Shown: positions 8,191-17,406, numbered from the stretch's first letter. The stretch is DNA of 42,292 bases from Methylobacter sp. (GCA_030679035.1 JAUXTH010000210.1:1-42292), one strand, 5' to 3'. Made by a program: numbers and translations. Notes: generated from the sequence alone by a model not told the origin.

Positions 8191-10212
8191 TTATGAAAAG
8201 TCGGCATCGCATAGCAATTTAGTAATCACTTCAAAATCGAATTGATTGATCCGCTCTGCCAACACATCAGCTAAAGGTGCGTCAATTTCTCTAATTTGTT
8301 CAATCACGGTCAGGCTTTGCTCTATATCCAAACTCATGGTCGCCCGCTGTAATTCAGACAATAGCGCATCGGGCAGGCGTTTTAAGCGTTGCTCATTAAG
8401 CAATTGCTCGGTAACGCTTTTCTCATTAACCGGCTCATCGTAAATAAAGCTCACACCTAAATGTTTTGCCATGCAGTCGAAAATCTCGGCATCACGATAG
8501 GGTTTGCCGACAATATCATCGATACCTGAATTTAAAAACTCTTGCCGTTGTTCTGCAAAAATCGATGCGGTGACGGCAACAATTTTCACTTTATCGCCAC
8601 CGGGCAAAGCGCGAATTTTTTGCGTGGCGGCGATGCCATCCATAATGGGCATGCGTCTGTCCATCCAAATAAAATGCGGCTGCCAATGTATAAATTGTTC
8701 TACGCCTTGTTGACCATTTACCGCTTCATGCACCTGAAAACCGACGAATTCCATCAACCTTTTCAGCAACAGCCGATTTTCCAGTTGATCCTCAACAACC
8801 AAAACACGATAGTCAGGCTGTCCCGCCGCTAACCCCAGCACTTGCTTACCATCGAGAACGGTTTTGTTGATAATCTCTGACTGGTCGACCTTGGCCGCGG
8901 GTAACGTTAAGATAAACGATGATCCTTTATTCAATTCACTGGTAACGGTAACTTGCCCGCCCATTAATTCGGCATATTGTTTGGTAATCCGCAGCCCTAA
9001 ACCGCTGCCTTGTTGATCGGATTCCCTGCCGACTTGTACAAACGTATCGAAAATAAACGGCAAATCCTGTTCGGCAATGCCGATACCGGTATCTTTAATC
9101 TCGCAGATTAAGAGGCATTGCTGAGTATCGGGCAAATTTTCAGCCGTTAAGCGCACAATAACGCGGCCTTTTTGCGTGTATTTAATGGCATTGCCCACCA
9201 AGTTAAGCAAAATCTGCCGGAATTTTGCTTCATCGCTATTAACAAATCGCGGAAAACTGGACGATTGATCCAGAAACAATTCCAATCCTTTGGCTTCGGC
9301 GCGTTGGTGCATCATGTCAATGGTATCGCGAATGAGCGCGCCTAAATCGAAATTACCGTTTTCAATGATTACACGCCCCGCCTCGATTTTCGCCATATCC
9401 AACACATCATTAATCAACCCCAGTAAATGCTTACCGCTGTTGTTGATAATGTTCAGGGTTTCACGTTGTTCAGGGCTAAGACCGCTGTCTTTTTGCATTA
9501 ACTGCGAAAATCCCAGCACGGCATTCATCGGGGTGCGTAATTCATGACTCATGTTAGCCAAGAAGATACTTTTGGCGCGATTAGCCGCTTCCGCTTCATT
9601 TTTTGCCGCTAATAATTTTTGCTCTGTTTGCTTACGAATAATAATTTCTTGCTGCAATAAGTTATTGACGTTTTGTAAACGGGTATGTCCGAGAATTTCA
9701 TTCTTTAAAACCAGCGCGGCGTAATTAAAAAAGAGCGGCAATTGATTATACAAATCGCGCATGGCGATATGCAGGCTTTCCATTTTGAACACGCCGATCA
9801 CCGTCGAACCGACTTTGAGCGGATAAATCCATGTGTACGCATGGGTGAAAGCGGGTGTCAGCATCTGGGTATCGCTAAAATCATGCTCATATTCACTGGC
9901 ATCGCCTGTGGCGAAGGCGCTGATAACGCACTCATCATCCAGTTGTTGCAGGTGTTTTTTCACGCCATACACATCGGCATAGAAAATATCCGCATCGATT
10001 TTGTAATACAGGATCAGGTTCGCCCCGCCGATAACATCGACAATTGAACGCAGCATATTATCGATGACATTTTCCAATCCTGAGGCTTCACTCATTTTAC
10101 TCATCAACTGCATGACCAGTTGTTGATTGGATTTGTCCAAGGCGAGTTTTGTAGCGCGTTGTTTGAGCTTATCCCAGTCGGCAACGGAGATGGTCATTAG
10201 TTCATTGGTCAT
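8191..10212 (-). CDS. GAF-like hybrid histidine kinase with receiver domain
   Basis: This protein of 673 residues has no membrane segment, so it should sense a cytoplasmic signal. Residues of about 40-170 resemble a GAF domain. A coiled coil (about 175-215) leads to the dimerisation domain with MSHELRTP (phospho-acceptor His223), then a HATPase domain with DTGIGI and GSGLGL motifs. A receiver domain follows (VLVVEDQLENR, phospho-acceptor Asp in IWMDRRMP, lysine in VGKPY). About 85 C-terminal residues follow; no classical HPt motif is obvious. Its start overlaps the end of the DUF1638 gene by 11 bp, so the two are translationally coupled. It is the last gene of the corrinoid operon, and a phosphorelay to the HD-GYP regulator at the operon's head is a reasonable inference. 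Confidence 0.9.
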   Translation of the reverse strand: MTNELMTISVADWDKLKQRATKLALDKSNQQLVMQLMSKMSEASGLENVIDNMLRSIVDVIGGANLILYYKIDADIFYADVYGVKKHLQQLDDECVISAFATGDASEYEHDFSDTQMLTPAFTHAYTWIYPLKVGSTVIGVFKMESLHIAMRDLYNQLPLFFNYAALVLKNEILGHTRLQNVNNLLQQEIIIRKQTEQKLLAAKNEAEAANRAKSIFLANMSHELRTPMNAVLGFSQLMQKDSGLSPEQRETLNIINNSGKHLLGLINDVLDMAKIEAGRVIIENGNFDLGALIRDTIDMMHQRAEAKGLELFLDQSSSFPRFVNSDEAKFRQILLNLVGNAIKYTQKGRVIVRLTAENLPDTQQCLLICEIKDTGIGIAEQDLPFIFDTFVQVGRESDQQGSGLGLRITKQYAELMGGQVTVTSELNKGSSFILTLPAAKVDQSEIINKTVLDGKQVLGLAAGQPDYRVLVVEDQLENRLLLKRLMEFVGFQVHEAVNGQQGVEQFIHWQPHFIWMDRRMPIMDGIAATQKIRALPGGDKVKIVAVTASIFAEQRQEFLNSGIDDIVGKPYRDAEIFDCMAKHLGVSFIYDEPVNEKSVTEQLLNEQRLKRLPDALLSELQRATMSLDIEQSLTVIEQIREIDAPLADVLAERINQFDFEVITKLLCDADFS

Positions 10213-10798
10213 GCAAGCTTTCCAATTTATGCCTGATGGCGGTGTGTAGGACGCTTTCGAGATGATCCAGAGTCACATCGCGCCATTGCACAGGTAAGTC
10301 CAGCATGGCGCCGATTTGCGAGGCTTCCCGGCTGAAATCATCGGATTGCGGCGTGCGCAGGCACAACAGATAGCGGTGCTGGTCATGGAAAATATCGCGA
10401 ATAACGGCGATATTCGAACCGAATGTCTTGGCAATAACGGCATCCCAATTGCGTACCCAGTCATCCAATAAAAAGAACGCACCTTGAGTCAGTTCCCTAT
10501 TAAATTCTTCCGCGCCTAACAGCATTTCAATACAATTTTGTCCCGATGTTCGCAGAGTACGTCCATCATTCAGCATCTTATCCATTCCCGGATGGCAGGC
10601 CCCGTAAAAGACGATGGTTTGTTCATTCTCATGTCGAGCTAAACCGTCATGTAAAGCGCAGGCCAGGCGTTTGAAGTCGATATGCAACGAGGCAGGCAGA
10701 AAATCCGTTGTCAATGCCCAGTTATTTTTTGCAATTAAATAGCCCACTTCTTTTTGCAAAATGCCGCAGCCGACCAGGCTTAGTGTTGATGGTGACAT
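10202..10798 (-). CDS. DUF1638 family protein
   Basis: I chose the ATG at 10798 (198 residues) because it begins directly with the family's conserved strand; an in-frame GTG at 10837 would add 13 residues. Conserved features are visible: LVGCGILQKEV at the N-terminus, a central strand ending FYGACHPGM, and CIEMLLG, giving three well-spaced Cys residues plus a His that could bind a metal or cofactor. DUF1638 proteins are, from general knowledge, often encoded beside corrinoid methyltransferase components, but their function is unproven. Here the gene lies between the methyltransferase-like gene and a hybrid histidine kinase, overlapping the latter by 11 bp. That coupling suggests it serves as a signal-input or corrinoid-related partner of the kinase. 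Confidence 0.8.
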   Translation of the reverse strand: MSPSTLSLVGCGILQKEVGYLIAKNNWALTTDFLPASLHIDFKRLACALHDGLARHENEQTIVFYGACHPGMDKMLNDGRTLRTSGQNCIEMLLGAEEFNRELTQGAFFLLDDWVRNWDAVIAKTFGSNIAVIRDIFHDQHRYLLCLRTPQSDDFSREASQIGAMLDLPVQWRDVTLDHLESVLHTAIRHKLESLHDQ

Positions 10799-10824
10799 TT
10801 TACTGTTCAGCCAGATCGACAGAT

Positions 10825-10907
10825 AAGGCGAAGGCACAGGGTTAAAGGCGAAAAAACCAGCGCGTCAACACGCCCGCCCTTAGCCTTTCGTCTTTCGCCT
10901 TTCGCCT
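10825..10907. repeat. Degenerate inverted repeat (AAGGCGAA / TTCGCCTT)
   Basis: Left-arm elements AAGGCGAA (about 10825-10853, occurring twice) face TTTCGCCTTTCGCCT (about 10886-10907). It occupies the 151-bp gap between the methyltransferase-like gene and the DUF1638 gene, the only sizeable gap in this operon. The transcript could fold here, giving partial termination or a processing point. A related repeat lies at 20460-20526. Confidence 0.5.
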
Positions 10908-10949
10908 CACTCTTGATAATGTCCATCTGCGTAATCCGTGACTGAATAA

Positions 10950-11978
10950 TTAAAATTGCCCGAATTCATAAACAGCATCCAACATCGCCCTGATATTACG
11001 CTCAGGGATTTTGTACGGCATTAAAATGGTGCCGAAAAGAAATTTATTCCCCGCCATACCCGCCGCCAACATGCGTTTCACTTCTTGCCTGATTTCCTCT
11101 TCCGACCAATCAATGAGTTTAATGTCATTGATAACGCCGCAGGTCAGGCCGCGGCCGTTGATGATTTGTTTTCCTGTCGCAATATCATCCAAGGGGCTTA
11201 AATAATAAGTCTTGATGCCGATTTGCGAAATAATGGATTCAATGACCTGATTAAACCGCGCCCCGCCGCAGTAATAGACGATGCCTTGTGTGCCTGCGCT
11301 TAAATCTTGTTTCATCCACGGTATGCCGGTTTTGATGATGTATTGCAGCGGCATAAAATCGGTAGAGCCGAACGGGTTGGCATAGACAATCACATCGACG
11401 CCCAATTCCCTCAACGCGGCGATATGGCGCTGGCAAAATAAAGAACATTTGGCTAACAACTCATCGCGCACTTCCGGCGGCCCCATGAATAATAATTCAA
11501 ACCATTTATCCATGCCCATTAACAATGCGGGCAATGCCATGCCGGCTGTCACATAGCCGCAAATCGGGTAACGCCCGCCGACTTCCCGCTTCAAGATTTG
11601 CAGACATTTCAATTCTTCGGCAAAAACGGGGTGGTGGATAATGTCGTCCGGAATTTCCAGGTTGTGAATATCGTCATAAGACTGGATAACAAAGTGCTCA
11701 ACATTCGGCGGGCCGTCGGGCGAAAATAAAATCTTTTGACAGCCCAATAATTCCGCTTCTTTGCCGACATAAAACAGGCTCCATACGTTATCGTAACCGT
11801 ATTTTTCCCGCATTTTCAGCTGCCCTTCGGCAACATACTCGCCACTTTGATAATAATCATGCAAAGAAGCCAAACCCAATTCTTTAGCGCCTTGATCCAA
11901 TAAATTGCAAAACACCGGAATCCGGTCCGCCTTTTCGCCCTTTATTGCCGCGACCAATCTGTCCATTCCAGTTATCAC
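10950..11978 (-). CDS. UroD/MtaA-family corrinoid methyltransferase-like protein
   Basis: This 342-residue protein has the uroporphyrinogen decarboxylase fold typical of MtaA/MtbA/CmuA-type methyltransferases: the N-terminal segment (DRLVAAIKGEKADRIPVF), the middle (CGYVTAGMALPALLMGMDKWFELL cut here as GYVTAGMALPALLMG), and the C-terminal helix (PERNIRAMLDAV). MtaA-type enzymes bind zinc through HxC plus a late Cys. Here the motif reads YYC (Tyr235, Cys237), so His is replaced, and the late region (about 312-328) has no Cys. It therefore probably does not use the classical zinc-thiolate mechanism, in line with a host that should lack coenzyme M. It overlaps the corrinoid protein gene by four bases, strong evidence for partnership. 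A methyl transfer between the corrinoid and another acceptor such as tetrahydrofolate is inference. Confidence 0.82.
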   Translation of the reverse strand: MITGMDRLVAAIKGEKADRIPVFCNLLDQGAKELGLASLHDYYQSGEYVAEGQLKMREKYGYDNVWSLFYVGKEAELLGCQKILFSPDGPPNVEHFVIQSYDDIHNLEIPDDIIHHPVFAEELKCLQILKREVGGRYPICGYVTAGMALPALLMGMDKWFELLFMGPPEVRDELLAKCSLFCQRHIAALRELGVDVIVYANPFGSTDFMPLQYIIKTGIPWMKQDLSAGTQGIVYYCGGARFNQVIESIISQIGIKTYYLSPLDDIATGKQIINGRGLTCGVINDIKLIDWSEEEIRQEVKRMLAAGMAGNKFLFGTILMPYKIPERNIRAMLDAVYEFGQF

Positions 11979-12643
11979 TTGTGCATCCCCATGATTAAAT
12001 CCTTAATGACCTTGCCTGCTGAAATACCGTCGCTTGCCCACGCGTCCGCCAGCACAACGTTGTAAAGTTCGGTATCCCATGTATAAGGTGCGCCGCCGAC
12101 TATAATTTTAATACGGCCTTCCAACTGGCGTTCTTTAAGCAATTGCCGCACGGCAAGACAACCGTATTCACTGCGGGCGGTATGCACCATCATCGAGGAA
12201 ATGGCGATAATGTCGGCATTGTGTTCCAGCGCGGTATCGACAAAGCGCTCGGCACTGACATTGACGCCTAAATCAATCACATCAATCATCAGTGAGCGCA
12301 AACAGCCGCTGACGATGCGCTTGCCCAGCGTATGCATATCGCCGTGTGATGTGCCGATGACTACGCGGCCAATGGTTTCAGGGCTTGTTTGAAACTGCGC
12401 GACCATTTCATCGGTGACTTGGGAAGCGATTTGCGAAGCCATGAAATGTTGGGCAAGATTGGCATCGAAATCTTCACTGATGGCTTTAATCATCTGTTCC
12501 ATCGAAGGAATCACCACCTTAAAAACAATGTCCTCAGGCGTAACGCCCTGGGCGATTGCTGCGTGAATGACTTCGAATGCCTTATCGCGATCCGTGTCAA
12601 AAACGGCTTCGCTGTAAGCTGCGATAACTTTTTCCAGTATCAT
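11975..12643 (-). CDS. Corrinoid-binding methyltransferase protein (MtaC/MtbC-like)
   Basis: This 222-residue protein has the two-part layout of methyltransferase corrinoid proteins: an N-terminal helical cap (about 1-90) and a Rossmann B12-binding domain. The signature DxHxxG is present as GDMHTLG, with His104 as the expected lower cobalt ligand. Further on, ISSMMVHT and IIVGGAPYTWD match the conserved strands that surround the nucleotide tail. The gene lies 11 bp after the RACo-like activase and overlaps the UroD-like gene by four bases. It would carry the methyl group on cobalamin in the cytoplasm. No MtaB, MttB, MtbB or MtmB-type substrate methyltransferase is encoded nearby, so the methyl donor is unknown. 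Confidence 0.92.
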   Translation of the reverse strand: MILEKVIAAYSEAVFDTDRDKAFEVIHAAIAQGVTPEDIVFKVVIPSMEQMIKAISEDFDANLAQHFMASQIASQVTDEMVAQFQTSPETIGRVVIGTSHGDMHTLGKRIVSGCLRSLMIDVIDLGVNVSAERFVDTALEHNADIIAISSMMVHTARSEYGCLAVRQLLKERQLEGRIKIIVGGAPYTWDTELYNVVLADAWASDGISAGKVIKDLIMGMHK

Positions 12644-12654
12644 AAAATTCTCAG

Positions 12655-14217
12655 TTAAGCTAACGGCATCGGCTGCAAATAAAGATTATCGACAAAGACT
12701 TCTTCATAAGCGCTGACTTGCGACAAATTAACCATTTCAACATTGCGCCTCAGTTCATTTAATTGTTCATCACGATGAGGGCTGGAAAGCAATTGCTCAC
12801 AACCCATTAGCGCGGCATTACCGCACAATTCGACGCTTTCAGCCGCACAATCCGGCAATAAACCTAAGGCTTGCGCATGTTGAATGTTTAAAAACTGCCC
12901 AAAAGACCCCGCAATGCACAGCCGTGTTAAATCCGCCGATGACGCCCCTGCGATGCTAAGCAGTTTACTAATACCGGCACCTGTAGCCGCTTTGGCACGT
13001 TGAAAAATATCAATATCCTGTTTTTTAACAGTAACACGATAATGCAAATTGACTAACTCAATTTCCAATTCGGAAACCGCTTTGGCAAAACGACCATTTT
13101 TTTTCAACTGTCCCGATGCCAGCAAACAGGCCATCACATCGCATAAACCGGAACCGCATAATCCTTTAATCTCGCTTGCGTCGGTCAATGTGCCGATCAA
13201 TGTGCCGTGAAACTCTCCTGTCGCGGCATCATAATCAACATGACTAATCGCCCCCTGTTCGGCGGCAACACCGCAGCTGATACCGCAGCCTTCAAACGCA
13301 GGGCCGCCGGGGACGGAAGTGATCCATAATTTGTTCTGATGCCACAAGGCTATTTCGGTATTGGTACCGAAATCAACGAACAACGCACTGCCCGGACTGT
13401 CCGTTAAACGCACCGCCAGTAAGCCGACCAATAGATCGGAACCGACAAAACCGGCTACCGGCTGAACAGACGCAATGGGGATTTGCGTTTGCCGCAAGGT
13501 TGAAAAATTTAAAGAACAATCGATGGCTTGCGTCCAATACGCGGGTTGCAATAATTGTTCGGCATGTTTGTTGGCCAGCAATGCCAACATCGCGGTATTG
13601 CCGACAATCAGAATTTCCGTAACAGTCAATTTTTTAGTGTCTATCCACTCCGTCACCACCCGCTCTACCGTGTCGTGTATCAACTCGCTCATCGCCGGCC
13701 CTGCGCTTTTATCCGTCGTAGCGGCGGTCAAGCGATTCAGTATGTCCGTGCCGTAGTAGGTTTGCGGATTAAATCCGCAATACCCCACGATACGCCGCTG
13801 ATGCACGCTATCCCAAAGACTGATGCGTATTTGCGTCGACCCCAAATCAACGGCCACCGCATAGCGGGCATCAGCTGTTGCCAACGGCGAATGAATGCTT
13901 AAAGTATCCAGCGCCTCGATAGCCAGCGGATTAATGAGGCTAACACTGGCGTGATCAAACAACGTAATTTGGCAGGCTAGACGAATGCCTTGGGCGATTT
14001 GCCCTGCGCTAAGATGCTTTTGTTCATACTGCGTCAACTCACTGGCAGCGCCTTGGTCGATACGCACCAGACACAGGCCGCAGGTACCTTTGCCCTGACA
14101 CGCTGAACGCACCCGCGTATGCTCGTACGTTGCCAACAAGTTGAATAAGTTGCAAGGTGATGCGAAGGGAATATCGGCGATGTGCCGATGGTTTAAGTTA
14201 ATCGAAAGTATGAACAT
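12655..14217 (-). CDS. RACo-like corrinoid activation protein (DUF4445, 2Fe-2S)
   Basis: This 520-residue protein begins with a plant-type ferredoxin domain: Cys40, Cys46, Cys49 and Cys82 give the C-x5-C-x2-C-xn-C pattern. A linker follows, then the ASKHA-type ATPase domain of RACo proteins (AVDLGSTQIRISLWD, IVGNTAM, FVDFGTNTEIALW, GSGLCDVMA, AGSFGQFLN). RACo enzymes use ATP to drive reduction of inactive Co(II) corrinoid to Co(I), which rescues oxidised methyltransferases. It lies directly upstream of the corrinoid protein (11 bp), its obvious substrate. Its presence argues that the corrinoid protein cycles through Co(I) and is catalytically active, because a merely B12-sensing protein would not need it. 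The start ATG follows the HD-GYP gene by nine bases. Confidence 0.9.
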   Translation of the reverse strand: MFILSINLNHRHIADIPFASPCNLFNLLATYEHTRVRSACQGKGTCGLCLVRIDQGAASELTQYEQKHLSAGQIAQGIRLACQITLFDHASVSLINPLAIEALDTLSIHSPLATADARYAVAVDLGSTQIRISLWDSVHQRRIVGYCGFNPQTYYGTDILNRLTAATTDKSAGPAMSELIHDTVERVVTEWIDTKKLTVTEILIVGNTAMLALLANKHAEQLLQPAYWTQAIDCSLNFSTLRQTQIPIASVQPVAGFVGSDLLVGLLAVRLTDSPGSALFVDFGTNTEIALWHQNKLWITSVPGGPAFEGCGISCGVAAEQGAISHVDYDAATGEFHGTLIGTLTDASEIKGLCGSGLCDVMACLLASGQLKKNGRFAKAVSELEIELVNLHYRVTVKKQDIDIFQRAKAATGAGISKLLSIAGASSADLTRLCIAGSFGQFLNIQHAQALGLLPDCAAESVELCGNAALMGCEQLLSSPHRDEQLNELRRNVEMVNLSQVSAYEEVFVDNLYLQPMPLA

Positions 14218-14226
14218 TGTTGCCTG

Positions 14227-15285
14227 CTATTCATTTTGAGTGTATTTATTTCGAATAGCGATAAAGTCATCCAAATGATCAAAAAACAGCGTAACCATGC
14301 TCGGATCAAAATGATTGCCTTTTTCTTGTTGAAAAATCTCTAAAATTCTGTCCAGACTCTTCGCGGGCTTATAGCATCGTATAGCCCCCAGTGCATCGAA
14401 CACATCGGCAACAGCGGTAATACGTCCTGCGACACTGATCTCTTCACCTTTAAGACCGGAGGGATAGCCGGTACCGTCCCATTTTTCATGATGTTCCAAA
14501 GTAATAGTCGCCGCCAATTTAAATAACGGGCGTTGTGACACACTGAGCATCTGAAAACCCAAATGACTGTGAGTTTTCATAATCTTCCATTCTTCAGCGG
14601 TTAATTCTCCTGGTTTATTCAAAATACTATCTGGAATAGCCACTTTGCCGATGTCGTGCATGGAAGCGGCTTGTTTTATCAGCTCCAGCTCTTCATAACC
14701 ATATAGTTTTGCCAATAAATACGAATATTCTGCGACACGTTTTACATGCAATCCCGTTTCATGAGAACGGGTTTCACAAATCTGCCCCATGGTAAAAATA
14801 AGTTCTTGCTGAGTATCAATGATTTCCTGATTCAAAACCTCAATTTCATGGATGTTAAAAGCTATTCTTGCTTCCATATCATCTTCATAGGCTTTTAATT
14901 GTAAATGGGTAGCAACGCGAGCCTTTACTTCTTCAAATTGAAAAGGTTTATTAATATAATCAAGAGCGCCCACATTAAAAGCTTGGATTTTATCGGCAAC
15001 ATCATTTAATGCGCTGATAAATAACACAGGAATATTTTTTGTTTCAGGATTGTCTTTTAACGCCGTACAGACTTCATAACCACTCATTTCAGGCATTTTA
15101 ATATCCAGCAGAATCAAGTCCGGCTTTTTTGTAGCAACCGCTTGTAATGCCATAGCGCCATTGTTAGCAGGCCGTACTTTATAACCCTCTTCCTTTAACA
15201 GAGTCGATAATAGCTGCAAGTTAGCCAACGTATCATCGACGATTAAAATATCCGCTGTATATTCCAAAGGTAATCCTTTAAGCAT
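14227..15285 (-). CDS. Response regulator with HD-GYP phosphodiesterase domain
   Basis: The frame is open to 15339, but the ATG at 15285 (352 residues) puts the receiver domain at the N-terminus as usual. The receiver shows ILIVDDT, the phospho-acceptor Asp in LILLDIKMPE, and the Lys in INKPF. A coiled-coil linker follows. The HD-GYP domain has HETGLHVKRV, HDIGKVAIP, HHEKWDGTGYP and ADVFDAL, all metal and substrate residues present, so it should hydrolyse cyclic di-GMP. It is the first gene of the corrinoid operon (nine bases before RACo). The hybrid kinase at the operon's end is the natural phospho-donor. The GGDEF protein encoded just beyond that kinase would supply the opposing activity. 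Confidence 0.92.
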   Translation of the reverse strand: MLKGLPLEYTADILIVDDTLANLQLLSTLLKEEGYKVRPANNGAMALQAVATKKPDLILLDIKMPEMSGYEVCTALKDNPETKNIPVLFISALNDVADKIQAFNVGALDYINKPFQFEEVKARVATHLQLKAYEDDMEARIAFNIHEIEVLNQEIIDTQQELIFTMGQICETRSHETGLHVKRVAEYSYLLAKLYGYEELELIKQAASMHDIGKVAIPDSILNKPGELTAEEWKIMKTHSHLGFQMLSVSQRPLFKLAATITLEHHEKWDGTGYPSGLKGEEISVAGRITAVADVFDALGAIRCYKPAKSLDRILEIFQQEKGNHFDPSMVTLFFDHLDDFIAIRNKYTQNE

Positions 15286-15590
15286 GAGTTTGATGAACCT
15301 AAAAATTTGTGCGCAAAATAACACGCAGAGTGAAAACAATAAAACCCAACTTGATGCGCCGACACTTTTTCGGGCACAAAATAGAGAATCTCCATGTCAT
15401 TGAAAATGGTTAACGGTTCCCGCGTTAGCTTATAAAGAATAGTACGTTAAAGACCGAATTCGTCAATAGCCGCCAGGAATAATTATCGGCAACAAATCAA
15501 CGATCTGAATTGATTACGATAACGGGATGACTAAACCGGCATTAAATCTGTAAAATAGCGGTTTTTTATTGTCCAGCTCCTTAAAACATA

Positions 15591-17300
15591 ATGCGTACTA
15601 CTCAATTCCCGCTCAATACCGTTAAAGAAACCCCGGCTGATGCTGAAATAGCCAGCCATCAATTGATGATCCGCGCCGGGCTGATCCGCAAACTGGCTGC
15701 CGGTCTTTACACTTGGTTACCCTTGGGGCTGCGGGTCATGCGCAAGGTCGAAAAAATCACCCGCGACGAAATGGAAAAAACCGGTGCACTGGAAGTGTTG
15801 ATGCCCGGCCTGCAACCCGCCGAACTGTGGCAGGAAACCGGACGCTGGGAACAATACGGCCCGGAACTGGCGAGGTTAAAAGACCGTCACGACCGCGATT
15901 TTTGCCTCGGCCCCACGCACGAAGAAATCATTACCGATCTGGCGCGCAACGAGATCAAAAGCTACAAGCAGCTGCCGGTCACTTATTACCAGATTCAATC
16001 CAAATTCCGCGATGAAATCCGTCCCCGTTTCGGCGTGATGCGTTCGCGTGAATTTATCATGAAAGATGCCTATTCCTTCCATTTGGATCATGAATCGTTG
16101 CAGCTTACCTACGATGCGATGCATCAGGCTTATACCAACATTTTTAATCACTTAGGCTTAAAGTTTCGCGCGGTAGTCGCCGACTCCGGTTCTATCGGCG
16201 GCGCTGTATCGCATGAGTTTCATGTATTGGCCGATTCCGGCGAAGATGCGATCGCCTTCTCGACCGACAGCGAATATGCCGCCAATGTTGAAAAAGCCGA
16301 AGCGGTAATGCCTTCCGGCTCACGCGGCTTGGCTACCGAGCCAATGACGCTGATCGATACGCCCAACCAACACAGCATCGAAGAAGTTTGCGGTTTTTTA
16401 AACATCCCCGCTACGCAATGCCTTAAGACCTTGATCGTTAAAGGCGAAGAAGACACGCTGGTTGCGCTGCTGTTAAGAGGCGACCATAACCTGAACGATA
16501 TTAAAGCGATAAAAATCGACGGCATCGCCTCGCCGCTGGAATTTGCCAGCGATGAGCAAGTGGGCAGCGCCTGCAACTGCAAACCCGGTTCTATCGGCCC
16601 GATAGGCTTAAACATCAAGATCATCGCCGACCGTAGCGTAACCTTGATGTCCGATTTCGTTTGCGGCGCGAATCAGGACGGCAAGCATTATCAAGGCGTC
16701 AATTGGGAACGCGATTTGCCTGTTCCTGATCACGTTGCCGACTTGCGCATGGTGGTTGAAGGCGATCCCAGCCCGGACGGCAAAGGTCAAATCACGTTGG
16801 CTCGCGGCATTGAAGTCGGCCATATTTTCCAGCTGGGCACCAAATACAGCGAGGCGATGAAAGCGGGCGTCATCAACGAAGGCGGTAAAAACCAGATCAT
16901 GACCATGGGCTGTTACGGTATCGGCATTTCCCGCGTTGTCGCAGCCGCCATCGAACAGAACCATGACGATAAAGGCATCATCTGGCCGACCAATCTTGCG
17001 CCTTTCCAGGTGGCGCTCTGCCCGATGAACATGCACAAATCGGAGCGCCTGAAAGAGGCCTCGGAGAAGTTGTACCAAGATCTGCTGGCAGCCGGAATCG
17101 ATGTATTGTTCGATGACAGGAAAGTCCGCGCCGGTTTTATGTTTTCCGACATGGAACTGATCGGCATCCCACATTGCATCGTGGTAGGCGATCGCGGCCT
17201 GGATTCAGGCACGGTTGAATACAAGGCCAGAACGGCTGAGGCAAACGAGGAAATCCCGTTTGCGGAGGTTATTGGTTTTTTGAAGGCGAAGTTAGGTTAA
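15591..17300 (+). CDS. proS: Prolyl-tRNA synthetase
   Basis: This is a full-length bacterial-type class II enzyme of 569 residues that charges tRNA(Pro). The N-terminus [10 protein letters not shown] and [16 protein letters not shown] is characteristic. Motif 2 reads [20 protein letters not shown], motif 3 reads YGIGISR, and the inserted editing domain that removes mischarged alanine lies between them (about residues 225-400, with [10 protein letters not shown]). The C-terminal anticodon-binding domain ends FLKAKLG. It is transcribed away from the corrinoid operon; the 300-bp gap between them (15286-15590) is AT-rich and should hold both promoters, including TAAAAT at about 15551, but I see no clear -35 to match. 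A bidirectional hairpin terminator follows. Confidence 0.97.
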   Translation: MRTTQFPLNTVKETPADAEIASHQLMIRAGLIRKLAAGLYTWLPLGLRVMRKVEKITRDEMEKTGALEVLMPGLQPAELWQETGRWEQYGPELARLKDRHDRDFCLGPTHEEIITDLARNEIKSYKQLPVTYYQIQSKFRDEIRPRFGVMRSREFIMKDAYSFHLDHESLQLTYDAMHQAYTNIFNHLGLKFRAVVADSGSIGGAVSHEFHVLADSGEDAIAFSTDSEYAANVEKAEAVMPSGSRGLATEPMTLIDTPNQHSIEEVCGFLNIPATQCLKTLIVKGEEDTLVALLLRGDHNLNDIKAIKIDGIASPLEFASDEQVGSACNCKPGSIGPIGLNIKIIADRSVTLMSDFVCGANQDGKHYQGVNWERDLPVPDHVADLRMVVEGDPSPDGKGQITLARGIEVGHIFQLGTKYSEAMKAGVINEGGKNQIMTMGCYGIGISRVVAAAIEQNHDDKGIIWPTNLAPFQVALCPMNMHKSERLKEASEKLYQDLLAAGIDVLFDDRKVRAGFMFSDMELIGIPHCIVVGDRGLDSGTVEYKARTAEANEEIPFAEVIGFLKAKLG

Positions 17301-17303
17301 ATA

Positions 17304-17398
17304 GTAGGGTCACCCCTTGTGGGTGACCTTTCTTTGTGGCCACCCACATGCGATAGGCCATTTTCGATAAGGGCAACCACAAGGGTTGCCCCCCCTAC
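17304..17398. terminator. Double-hairpin repeat, probable bidirectional terminator
   Basis: GTAGGG (17304-17309) pairs with CCCTAC (17393-17398). Inside lie two hairpins: GGTCACC/GGTGACC (17308-17314 with 17322-17328) and GGGCAACC/GGTTGCCC (17371-17378 with 17384-17391). It fills the gap between convergent proS and the unknown gene at 17407, so it could end transcription from both sides. The sequence type is a common intergenic repeat. Confidence 0.6.
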
Positions 17399-17406
17399 CT
17401 GTATTT

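Noticed and set aside
10950-11978. Haem-pathway uroporphyrinogen decarboxylase (HemE)
   Set aside because: Operon context with corrinoid and RACo genes and weak match to HemE motifs favour the methyltransferase branch.
15551-15556. proS promoter
   Set aside because: A TAAAAT box is visible but no convincing -35 element at the right distance, so it was not listed.
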